NCBI GenBank assembly: GCA_030847615.1 | Contig: JAUMIR010000005.1 | Span: 214,442,645 to 214,506,644, forward strand | Origin: Gambelia wislizenii | Lineage: Eukaryota > Chordata > Lepidosauria > Squamata > Crotaphytidae | Reading direction: 5' to 3' | Length of the DNA stretch: 64,000 bases | Translations under genes and position numbers: made by a program | In this document: positions 44,825 to 53,309 of the stretch, piece after piece | Layout: the number at the start of each line of letters is the position of its first letter | How positions within the stretch are numbered: the stretch's first letter is position 1 | Notes under the pieces: model-generated | Seen by the model: only the letters and a program-made list of their open reading frames with translations | What the model was told of the DNA's origin: nothing | Databases searched by the model: none

Positions 44825-45046
44825 CAGGGCTGGTTTAAGGGCCCTGCAGCACCTGCAGCTACCGGGGGCCCCATCATTGTGGGGGGCATCATAACTCTTC
44901 TGCAAAAACATTATTAGTAATAATCTGAATATCCTGTACTGTGAATAGGTTAGGTTAGGTTAGGTTAGACTGACCTGAGAAAAACATAAGCCCCCCCCAA
45001 AAAATAAAGCATTGCAGCCCCCCCCCAATTCCTTAAACCGGCCCTG
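44825..45046. mobile_element. hAT MITE, complete
   Basis: Ends CAGGGCTGGTTTAAGG and CCTTAAACCGGCCCTG; flanks TATATGCT and TATTATGCT fit an 8-bp duplication with one inserted base. Inner (GGTTA)n run at about 44946-44967. Same family as 37100, opposite orientation. The run is part of the element, not telomeric DNA. Confidence 0.85.
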
Positions 45047-45416
45047 TATTATGCTTATGCAGTTAAACTAGAACTGGGTGAGGTTTCTTTTCCTCTTGTT
45101 GACATTGTCTACCATTTCAAGAAGGATAAATCCCAGTGTTCCTTTTGCAAAGGCAGGAAGGAGGAATGCCTAATGGAAAGGAGAAAACAAATCACCATAA
45201 CAGGGCAGGAGTGAGTGGTACTTCTTTTTCTGTTAGGATTTGCAGGTCCTTGAGTAAGTGTCTAGTTCATTTGCCTTCACACTTAAGATTCAACTTTGGA
45301 AAATGTCATCTGTGTTGGATGTTGTTATTAAACAAAGGTAGCAACGGTGGATATTTTTCAAATATGCAGAATAAAAATAACAGTGTTTTCAGAATCCGGC
45401 TCCCCACCGTGTGGCG
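45047..45416. other. Unassigned spacer
   Basis: No feature recognised up to the GC-rich units. Confidence 0.4.
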
Positions 45417-45479
45417 GAGCCGTTGAGGCAGGGGAGCCGCCTTTGCCGCCGCAATTGCGGTCTGGAGACCACTTTCCCA

Positions 45480-45503
45480 GTCGCAAGCGGCGTCGCCTGC
45501 GAC
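45480..45503. promoter_or_regulatory. Inverted repeat upstream of TATA, unit 1
   Basis: GTCGCAAGCG, spacer GCGT, CGCCTGCGAC: nine of ten positions pair. It lies about 28 bases before the TATA box. The matching site in unit 2 pairs perfectly, so the symmetry is conserved. It could be a binding site for a dimeric protein or an RNA or DNA hairpin. Confidence 0.6.
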
Positions 45504-45531
45504 AGAGGGTGAAGGATGGGAACAGAGGCAA

Positions 45532-45537
45532 TATAAA
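45532..45537 (+). promoter_or_regulatory. TATA box, unit 1
   Basis: TATAAA in the context 'aggcaatataaagccctg', identical in unit 2, in GC-rich surroundings. A Pol II start about 25-30 bases downstream (near 45565) is expected. Confidence 0.6.
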
Positions 45538-45640
45538 GCCCTGCCGCCCTTTCTCCACCCTCTTTTCAGCTAAGCGATCTTTGAGATCGCTGTGTGGGCT
45601 TGCCTGGTGAGAGTGTTGATTTGTGCTCTTTGCTCCCAAG

Positions 45641-46050
45641 CGCGCTGGTGTCTGGTTGCGGCTGCGACCGAAGATCGTGGGGGCTTTTGGCGCTCCCCTC
45701 TGGGGCAGCGCTCCCCCCCCGAGCAGCGCTCTTCTCCTGAGCATGCTGGTGCCTGGTCGCGGCTGCGACCGAAGATCGTGGGGGCTTTTTTCGCTCCCCT
45801 CCTGGGCAGCGCTCCCCCCCAAGCAGTGCTCTTCTCCTGAGTGCGCTGGTGCCTGGTCGCGGCTGCGACTGAAGAGCGTGGGGGCTTTTTGTGCTCCCCT
45901 CCCGGGCAGCGCTCCTCCCCCCGAGCAGCGCTCTTCTCCTGAGCGCGCTGGTGCCTGGTCGTGGCTGCGACCAGATCGTGGGGGCTTTTGCGCTCCCCCC
46001 GGCAGCGCTCTTTTCTCGAGCGCGCCGGTGCTTGGCGCGGCTGCGCCTGG
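45641..46050. repeat. GC-rich variable tandem repeat, about 100-bp unit
   Basis: Five starts of 'GCGCTGGTGCCTGGTCGCGG'-like units at about 45641, 45741, 45841, 45943 and 46021; spacings are near 100, 100, 102 and 78. Each unit has 'gatcgtgggggctttt', 'ggcagcgctccccccc' and 'gagcagcgctcttctcctgag'. The units are close to each other, so the array is younger than the other tandem repeats here. Long open frames on both strands are a by-product of the GC-rich repeat. Confidence 0.9.
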
Positions 46051-46524
46051 TGCTTGTGGGTGTCATCTGCACTAACCCCCCTGTGCACACCTGTGCCTGG
46101 TTGCAGACACAGTCGGGGCACGCGTGTGGCTTGTGCTTGTGCTCTACTGCCTGTGCTTGTCTTGGTGGGCGGTTTTGACCTCACTACATCAGCGTGGGAC
46201 TGGACTACGATACAGGGAGTACCAGGCAGGGGTTTGCATTCATTTGGAGGGTGTGCGTGGGCCACTTCAGGTCGTGGGGCCTAGGTGGACAGAAGGAGAC
46301 CCGCCTTGAGGTTGGCCTGAAGGATAATCCTTCACCCCAAACCATGGGGCTTGGGTGAGGGACTTTTGGGTTCACCTTCCAGATGCGGGCCAGCTGGCGA
46401 GCAGCCCCAGGGAACTGGGATTCCTAGCCAGGACCCAGGTGTTCGCCAGGGAAGGCTGAGGGGTGTGGTCTGGTTTAGACCTACTGCCTCAGTTGGTCCC
46501 TCACCAGGTTGCCTCCCCCTGCTG

Positions 46525-46563
46525 AATAAATTAGAGGGATTTAAATAGGTTGAATTTAATAAA
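46525..46563 (+). terminator. Polyadenylation signals, unit 1
   Basis: AATAAA at 46525-46530 and 46558-46563, followed by T-rich and GT-rich sequence ('catgtgtgtggtttcttt'), which fits 3' processing of a Pol II transcript. Confidence 0.55.
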
Positions 46564-46681
46564 ATCATTTTTTCCCACCCCATTTCATGTGTGTGGTTTC
46601 TTTATTCTGCAATCGGCAGAGCCGTTGAGGCAGGGGAGCCGCCTTTGCCGCCGCAATTGTGGTCTGGAGACCACTTTCCCA

Positions 46682-46705
46682 GTCGCAGGCGGCATCGCCT
46701 GCGAC
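46682..46705. promoter_or_regulatory. Perfect inverted repeat upstream of TATA, unit 2
   Basis: GTCGCAGGCG (46682-46691), loop GCAT, CGCCTGCGAC (46696-46705): a perfect 10-bp stem, 28 bases before the TATA box. Confidence 0.7.
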
Positions 46706-46733
46706 AGAGGGTGAAGGGCGGGGCCAGAGGCAA

Positions 46734-46739
46734 TATAAA
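46734..46739 (+). promoter_or_regulatory. TATA box, unit 2
   Basis: TATAAA in the same context as in unit 1. Confidence 0.6.
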
Positions 46740-47187
46740 GCCCTGCCACCCTTTCTCCACCCTCTTTTCAGCTAAGCGATCTTTGACCCACCCTCCCGCC
46801 GCTTGAATAGTGTGATTATTGGTTGCTTTGGAGCCAGGTAGGAATTTTTCCCTCCTTTTCCTGGAGGGTTTTTCGCCTACCCCATACTAGGATATCGGCA
46901 TTTGGGAAATTAGCTCAGGTGCTGTCTAAGTAGGTCAATTCCTTTTGCTGGCAGGGAAGGGGGAGGCGTAGCTTCGGTGGGCACCTTGGCACCAATTTTC
47001 GGTGAAGGTAGGGTCTCTGTGAAGGACTTTTGGGTTCACCTTCCAGATGCGGGCCGGCTGGCGAGCAACCCCAGGGAACTGGGATTCCTCGCCAGGACCC
47101 AGGTGTTTGCCAGGGAAGGCTGAGGGGTGTGGTCTGGTTTAGACCTACTGCCTCAGCTGGTCCCTCACCAGGTTGCCTCCCCCTGCT

Positions 47188-47228
47188 GAGTAAATTAGAG
47201 GGATTTAAATAGGTTGAATTTAATAAAA
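47188..47228 (+). terminator. Polyadenylation signal, unit 2
   Basis: 'gaatttaataaaatcatttt' around 47217-47236 contains AATAAA at about 47222-47227, as in unit 1, with the same GT-rich sequence after it. The upstream AATAAA of unit 1 reads AGTAAA here, so only one signal is canonical. Confidence 0.5.
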
Positions 47229-47281
47229 TCATTTTATTTCACCCCATTTCATGTGTGTGGTCTCTTTATTCCGCAATCGGC

Positions 47282-47657
47282 CGGCAAATAAAATACAATA
47301 CTTTCATGACTCATGAGACAGCATATATGGGATGAAGAATTGTAGTATCACTGTGGGCCCTTGTAACAAGTTTCCATTTAGCCTCTAAAAATGATGCTTG
47401 GACCCATAGGATAGGAGCTTAAAGAACAACTGAGAGTGGAGTAACAGCAGGTGGTGAAACAATTAAACATGCATAATTTCCTAGCATCATACTGCCCTCT
47501 GCCCAAAAATTTGGGAAAACTTTGAAGTCCACTAGTTTTTTCTAACATACATTTTCGTGTAATGTGCATGTTAGGTCATGTGTTGCAATCATTCCCTAGG
47601 TATTCTGAAAAAGAGCAAAATGTGCTCTCTCCCCCCTGGCTTCTAGATTTGTTTGTA
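47282..47657. other. Unassigned
   Basis: AT-rich, no feature. Confidence 0.4.
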
Positions 47658-47885
47658 CAGTGAGCCCTTGGTATCCACTAGGTTTGGTTCGAGGACTTCC
47701 TGTGGATACCAAAATCTGTGGATGCTCAAGTGCCATCATATACAATGGCACAGTAAAATGGTGTCCTTTATAGAAAATGGCAAAATCAAAGTTTGCTTCT
47801 TGGAATATATTATTTTGGGAATATTTTCAAGGCATGGATGGTGGAATCCGTGGATACCAAATCCGTGGAGACAGAGAGCTGACTG
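47658..47885. mobile_element. Tigger-like MITE, complete
   Basis: TA at 47656-47657 and 47886-47887. Left end CAGTGAGCCCTTGGTATCC, right end 'ccgtggagacagagagctgactg' region. Inner 'gtggataccaaaatctgtgg', 'caatggcacagtaaaatggtg'. Best-preserved member of the 16308/20721/48273 group. Confidence 0.85.
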
Positions 47886-47887
47886 TA

Positions 47888-48240
47888 TTTTTAGCCCTTG
47901 TGGGTTTTAAGATGTTTATGGATGTATATAAGCCACAGATGCTTAAATCTAAGAAGTCAGGGGAGAGGTTGAATCTAGTGGAGGGAAATCAGTGCTCTGC
48001 ATAGTTTTTTGTGGTTAAGGAAACAAAACATTAGGGTAATACCAGAAAAAATTGAGATAACAACAGAAAAAACTGCACAAAAGAAGAGGATTTTTGTGAA
48101 TTTGCTCAGGTTCCATCCTTTTTGAAAGCTGAGAGCCTTATTTGCTTCAGTTTAAGTGCAATTAAAAAAAAATGATCAGTGTGTTCATAGCTCCACCTAA
48201 GAATATAACATAAAAATAAAACCTATGATGTATTCCTATA
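47888..48240. other. Unassigned
   Basis: Ends with a TA that serves as the target site of the next element. No gene. Confidence 0.4.
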
Positions 48241-48272
48241 CAGGTATACCTCAGTTAATGAAATAGAAAATA

Positions 48273-49503
48273 CCATTGGCTCTTTGTATCCACAGGGGAT
48301 TGGTTCAAAGGCTTCCTGTGGATGCCAAAAAACAAAACAAACACAGACACTCAAATCCCTTATATAAAGGGACATTATATAAAGCTCAAGCACCACCCTA
48401 TCCCTTTCACCACCACCCTGTGCACACCCTGCTGTGCAGATGTGCAAGCCTCAGCCTCCCCCAACAACCAGTGCCCTCTCCTCCTCCCTCTTTCCCCTGT
48501 GCAAAGGGAACTGATATGCATGCTTGAGTCCTGGCCTTCTCTCCCCATCCACCCTGGCAACTAGTTCCCTGTTGTGGAGAACTAGAGCTGGAATGCATGG
48601 CAATGAAGGAACAATTCTCAACACACGGAGCTGTGATGGGAGGGGCCTCTGAATGAATGAGATGAGAGAATGTGGAAGCCAATCCCAGTGCAGGAAACTG
48701 TGATGGGAGGGATTTTCTGAGAGTATGAAATGAGTGAATGTCAGTTAAGATGGAGCTGGTGTTGGAATGCAGTCAGTTGAAGTTGAGAGATGAGGCTGAG
48801 TGGTTGAGAGAGTGAGTAGATGAGAGTGTTACATATGCATGTAATTTGGTTGAATTAGTCAAGAGACTGAAGTTATAGAGTCTTTAGTTCAATAAATAGT
48901 CTGTCAATAAAAGTAACGAACAGTAGAATTAAGAACCAGAAACAATGTTACATGCAGAATATTGAACAGTTGGCATTTGTAATGGTGAATATAATAAACC
49001 AACCAATTCATTTTGTTAAAAGTTACAGACTCATCGTGCTTTATTTCACTCACTAGAAAATGGTAATAGCCACATTAACCAACAGACACGACACATATAC
49101 ATTATCTATCCACATAAGACTCAGACCCCAATCCAAATGAGGAATTCTAAGGGGGATCTGAAGGTATGGTGGCAATGACAGGTGGCCAGACTGAGTGTTG
49201 AGGTAAAGTCAACTGCAATTTCATCACATCTGTCTTCCTCTCTCTCATTCTCTCCCCCCCACCTCAGTGGCTTCTTTGCCCTCAGTAGGGGATTGTTGCA
49301 GAACAACATCTACCACGGTCCTCTTGTGAGACCACTGGGTGGGGTGGGGGAGACATGAGATGTCCTGCACTGCTTTTGTTTAATTGAATACTGTATTTTT
49401 TTTTATAAAAAATTGTTTGAATACTTGAATTTTTAAAATTATTTTCAATCTGTCATTGGCTGAATCTGTGGATCCAGAGCCCATGGATATGGTTGGCCCA
49501 CTG
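48273..49503. mobile_element. Tigger-like element nested in the mariner-like element
   Basis: Starts after TA with 'ccattggctctttgtatcc', then 'ggttcaaaggcttcctgtgg'; ends 'tggatccagagcccatggat', 'atggttggcccactg'. At 1231 bases it is much longer than its relatives of about 230 bases; the extra 0.9 kb includes a possible solo LTR (48570-49084). Confidence 0.7.
48570..49084. mobile_element. Possible solo LTR
   Basis: Starts TGTTGTGGAGAAC and ends TTAACCAACA, so 5'-TGTTG...CAACA-3', as in many copia LTRs, and has AATAAA words near 48891-48907. The five bases before (TTCCC) and after (GACAC) do not match, so a target duplication is not shown. Could be chance. Confidence 0.3.
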
Positions 49504-50211
49504 CGTTCCTGGACATTATACTTCTTTAACAGAAATTTTAGTACTAGAGGCAGAAATAACATGGAAAGAATAAGGATAATTTCTACAAAAAAGAAGAGTG
49601 GGTCAACATGTTTCAGCAGACTTTTTATTCAAAACTAACAATATGAACACATGAAATGAAACAACCAGGTCAAATAAGCCTTCCATAAGTAAATGTTCCA
49701 TAAGGAACATTTTGAACCTTCTAGAGACCAATGGAAGGCTTCTTCCAGAATGCATCCATTGATAATTTTTTTTTCTTTCACCAAATTCTATTTTCCATTT
49801 TTGGTTGCCAAACTTACAGATCTACATGCTGGAGGTAGCTGGTAAGGCAGACTTATCTTCTTTCCCCCTTTCTTTCAGACATGTTCCATAAGGGATTCTG
49901 GAGTTAGCTGCTGTTTGTCTTGCCTGTTGTAGACAAGCAACACAGCTGCAGTGGGATCGGCTAGACTAGAATCCCATTCTTTCCTAGTTTAGGTTTTATT
50001 GCATTGCTTACTACAGACATGTTTCTCAGCCTTACACCAAAAGCCTGTGTTTCTCCAGACCTCCTTCACCACCCTCCTGATGCCGATGCTGATTAAAAAA
50101 AACCTTCCAGCTAGATAGAAAATGAGGAGGAAAGGGGGACTAGGTAGGCATGAAAAGACTTTGTTATAAGGACTTCCTTTTTCAGAGGCTTTGTTAAATG
50201 AATTATGCCTG

Positions 50212-51751
50212 TGTTCCCATCATTGTTTTCTTATGTGGAATAAAGTATAAGAGTAGTTAAATGTTCAATCTTAATATAGGGGGATCTTATCTCTAAAACC
50301 CATTTCAGTGGCTATGCTGATCTTGACCCAAGTAGCCATTCTGGTGGCCTGTAATGGCATTAGAACACCAGACCACCCATCTGTAAGTAATACTATGTAC
50401 TCATGAAGTTGGTTCTTCCTTTTCTTACTAATTTCTAAGACAGAGTAGAGATCATGCAGTTCTCCAGGCGTTGATGGGCTGGAATTCCCAGAAACCCTAG
50501 GCCCTAGAGAACCCAATGGTGAGAAGTGCTGGCAGCTGCAATCCAAAAACATTTGGAGGACCACATTATTCCCACCCCAATCTAAATAATGTACATGTTC
50601 CTGATTGACTAAGTTTTAATTATTCAGTGTCTAAAGCAAGTGTATTTGAATATCAATAAGACTGTGAATAAAACAGTTTTGTTCAGATAAACAAAATGGT
50701 TGTTCCCCTACAAAAGCTACTAGCATATGTTGTCTGTCTCACACACCTTTCAAATGTGTGTGTGTGTGTGTGCGTGCGCACGCGCGCAGGCACATCATTG
50801 TTAGGCTGACCAGGCACAACAAATTCCAGTGCAAAAGGTAATTTTTAAAAGAAAATTGTAAGCCTTGAAAAGAAGGGCTTAGAATGGAATGGCCATCTCA
50901 ACCATAACTGCAGTATATAGCATTGCTGCTGAAACACTAATAAAAAGGTAAGCACAGAGGATATTCGTTAGATTACTTTTACCATGGTTGACAGTAATAC
51001 TATGATTGCTTTTCACAGAACTCCAGGAGAAGAAAAGTAATGTTTATATGTAAGGTGGCTTCAAGCTGAATTTTATCACAGATGTTGGGCTATAAAACCA
51101 TGTCAGCAGTATTCCTGAAGTATGGAACCATCCCCCTTTTTTGCTTGTAAAATGTCAGAATTTTCCTTCATCACCTAGATAGTAGTAGGAATAGCCAGTT
51201 TGTTCTTCATATAACTACATCTTTGAAACATCTAAGAAGGCATATTTTTATTTTTAAAATGTCAGCCCTTATTTAAAAGCAGAGGGCACAAAAAGTGTAA
51301 CCTCTCTAACAGCACAGTCATACATCCTAGAAGTAAATCTGGTTGAGATCAGTTGGGCTTACCTTCAGGTAAGAGAGTATAGGATTGCAGTTTAAGGCTG
51401 TTGTCCTAAATGTACTTATACTTGGGTATACAGCTTATTGAACTCAGTGTGGCTTACTTCTGAGTAGGTATACATAAATATAGTACTACACACTAGGTAA
51501 TTAAAGAAAAAGTAATGTTAGTGGTTCAAAGCTTAAGTGTTACAGTTCTGTAACAGGCTTGTAAAATCAGAGACAGCAATTTGGAAAAAAAAATTGCTCA
51601 CCAGCAACAACAGACCTCACAACAGTCATAGGGACACTGGAAACTGAACCTGTGGCATTCACAGAAGTCAAATTCATCCCCATGTCTACTGTAGAAATAC
51701 TATTACAGGACCTAAAATGTAATTGTAGATGTGTTCATCTTTCAATATGAT
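50212..51751. other. Mostly unassigned; small repeats
   Basis: 50455-50582 has 'gggctggaattcccagaaac' and 'aaacatttggaggaccacat', resembling the small hAT group of 17872. A (TG)n/(CG)n run covers 50754-50790. 51330-51480 is the dispersed repeat also seen at 4.65 and 15.8 kb. Confidence 0.4.
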
Positions 51752-51930
51752 GTACACAATTATAGCATTCTATTTTAACTGCCATGCCTCCATCCTGTGG
51801 AGTCCTGGGGTTTCTGGATTGGTGAGGTACTAGAGCACTCTCGCTAAAAATTCTAAATGCCCCTCCCTAAACTGTAAATCCCAGGATTCCACAGGATAGA
51901 GTAGAATCATAGTGTTATCATTCTGTAATG
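51752..51930. mobile_element. Short relative of the 22466 MITE
   Basis: 'tagcattctattttaactgc' and 'tagaatcatagtgttatc' are inverse ends; the core 'ctaaatgcccctccctaaac', 'aaatcccaggattccacagg' matches 23201-23250. It shows what the 22466 element looked like without its inner insertion. Confidence 0.65.
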
Positions 51931-51984
51931 TCTCTAACCTCAAGGTGACCACCTCTGAAAAAAAGAAAAAAAAGATTCCAAAGA

Positions 51985-52570
51985 GAAATAACTGAACAAA
52001 TTAGTACTAAATTTAAGAGATTCCACCTAAACATTAGGAAGAATTTCCTGACAGTAAGAGCTGTTGGACAGTGGAATGCATTGTCTCAGAGTGTAGTGGA
52101 GTCTCCATCTTTGGAGGTTTTTAAACAGAGGCTGGATGGCCATCTGTGGGGAATGCTTTGATTGGGTATTCCTGCAGGGCAGGGGATTGGACTGGATGGC
52201 CCTTGTGGTCTCTTCCAACTCTATGGACTTTTTCAGATGCTCCTTAACCCACAAGAAGCCTCCGTAACAGCAACGAAGCTACTGCGCAACAGGGGGTTCG
52301 TTTCGGACGCCGCCGTCCCTCTCTCGGTGTCGTCTGTGACTATTCCGGGTAGGATTGAGGGCAGCCACACCATTTTTTATTCACGGAAGTTGTCTGTGAA
52401 TAAAAAATGGTGCGGCCGCCCTCAATTCTATCCAGAACAGTCACGGACGATGCTGAGAGATCAACGGTGTTGTCCGAAATGGACCCCCTGTCGCGCAGCA
52501 GCTTCATTGCTGTTACGGAGGCTTCTTGCGCGGTAAGGGGCGTCTGAAAAAGTCCTATGATTCTATGAAA
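51985..52570 (+). mobile_element. CR1 LINE 3' end, interrupted
   Basis: 51998-52150 reads FHLNIRKNFLTVRAVGQWN and SPSLEVFKQRLDGHL, the CR1 C-terminus, followed by 'ggattggactggatggccct' and 'tcttccaactctatg'. The final 'tatgattctatgaaat' is found only after 52555, because a MITE is inserted in the tail. Confidence 0.9.
52225..52555. mobile_element. Palindromic family A MITE in CR1 tail
   Basis: A 331-bp fold-back: both arms run GGACTTTTTCAGACGCC / GGACTTTTTCAGATGCTCC for about 165 bases with few mismatches ('agaagcctccgtaacagcaa', 'ccattttttattcac'). The duplicated triplet TAT (52222-52224, 52556-52558) and the intact CR1 sequence on both sides confirm the ends. CpG-rich. A deleted relative is at 62976. 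Confidence 0.95.
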
Positions 52571-53309
52571 TGGTTCAGTTCTACCTCTCTTGGAAAGACT
52601 TTTTATCTCACTGTGTATGTTAATCAGTTCATCTGTTTTTATCTATATTACCACATAAGTGTTGTATGCTTCCTTGACGGTTGTTTGAACAATTTTCTCT
52701 ATTTGTGTTTTCTTTCTTTCTTTCAGTTCCTATTTCCTCTGGCCCTTCTGATTTCAACTGTAAGTATCTGTAGGCTAAACTCTTCTCTTATACTTTGTTT
52801 AAACTAAGACTTTTCTCTGCCATACATGTGTGATTATGCGTATCATGCTTGGATGTAGTTGTCACCCACCAATAATTGGTGGATGTAGTTGTCACCCACC
52901 AATAATTTCTGAAGAACTCTTAATGACTACCATTAAGATCTATACTAGTCACCTCCAGTGACTGTTAAATCTAACAATAACAATTAAGACAAGCACTATA
53001 TTAATACCTTTCGCATTTCTGTATCATATCACAAATCTCTCTTCTAGCAGCATGACCATAAATGTCTATATACTGAAGTTACAATCCATGTAACCAACAT
53101 AGATTATAGTCCATGAAAGTTTGTGCCAGACAAAAGCATGTTAGTTTTTAAGGTGTAGACTCTTTGTTGTTTTTACTTAGGGATATGGAGAGAATATGGA
53201 GAGCATATTCAAAAATATTCCAAAAAAAATGTTAAAAATATATTTTTCAATTGTCAAGAAAACCTGATGTGAAGAAATATTAACTGATGAAAACCTTTGC
53301 TGTTCAGGT
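52571..53309. other. Unassigned; one 30-bp tandem duplication
   Basis: GGATGTAGTTGTCACCCACC repeats with a 30-base period at 52851 and 52881 (52851-52907). The rest is AT-rich. Confidence 0.5.

Larger units (their letters stand above)
45417..47281 (+). mobile_element. Two tandem GC-rich retroelement-like units
   Basis: Unit 1 is 45417-46618 and unit 2 is 46619-47281. They share a 168-base head (45417-45584; 46619-46786) and a tail of about 260 bases (46358-46617; 47024-47281), but have different middles. Each head has a TATA box and each tail has AATAAA words, so each looks like a Pol II promoter-to-terminator unit, as in an LTR. The head-middle-tail-head-middle-tail order recalls tandem or split terminal repeats (Penelope-like, DIRS/Ngaro) or two fused LTRs, but no enzyme is present. 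GC content is far above the surroundings. Class uncertain. Confidence 0.55.
48241..50211. mobile_element. Mariner-like element split by a Tigger-like element
   Basis: Left end CAGGTATACCTCAGTTAATG after TA at 48239-48240; after the insertion the body resumes at about 49504 and ends 'aaatgaattatgcctg' at 50211. The 49512-50211 part aligns along its length with 17120-17850. No transposase frame. Confidence 0.8.

Noticed and set aside
44946..44967. Interstitial telomere repeat
   Set aside because: The unit is GGTTA (TTAGG type), not the vertebrate TTAGGG, and it lies inside a hAT MITE.
45570..46265. Minus-strand frame of 231 codons and overlapping long frames on both strands
   Set aside because: They run through the GC-rich 100-bp tandem array, where stop codons are rare. 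The translations are low-complexity repeats with no domain.
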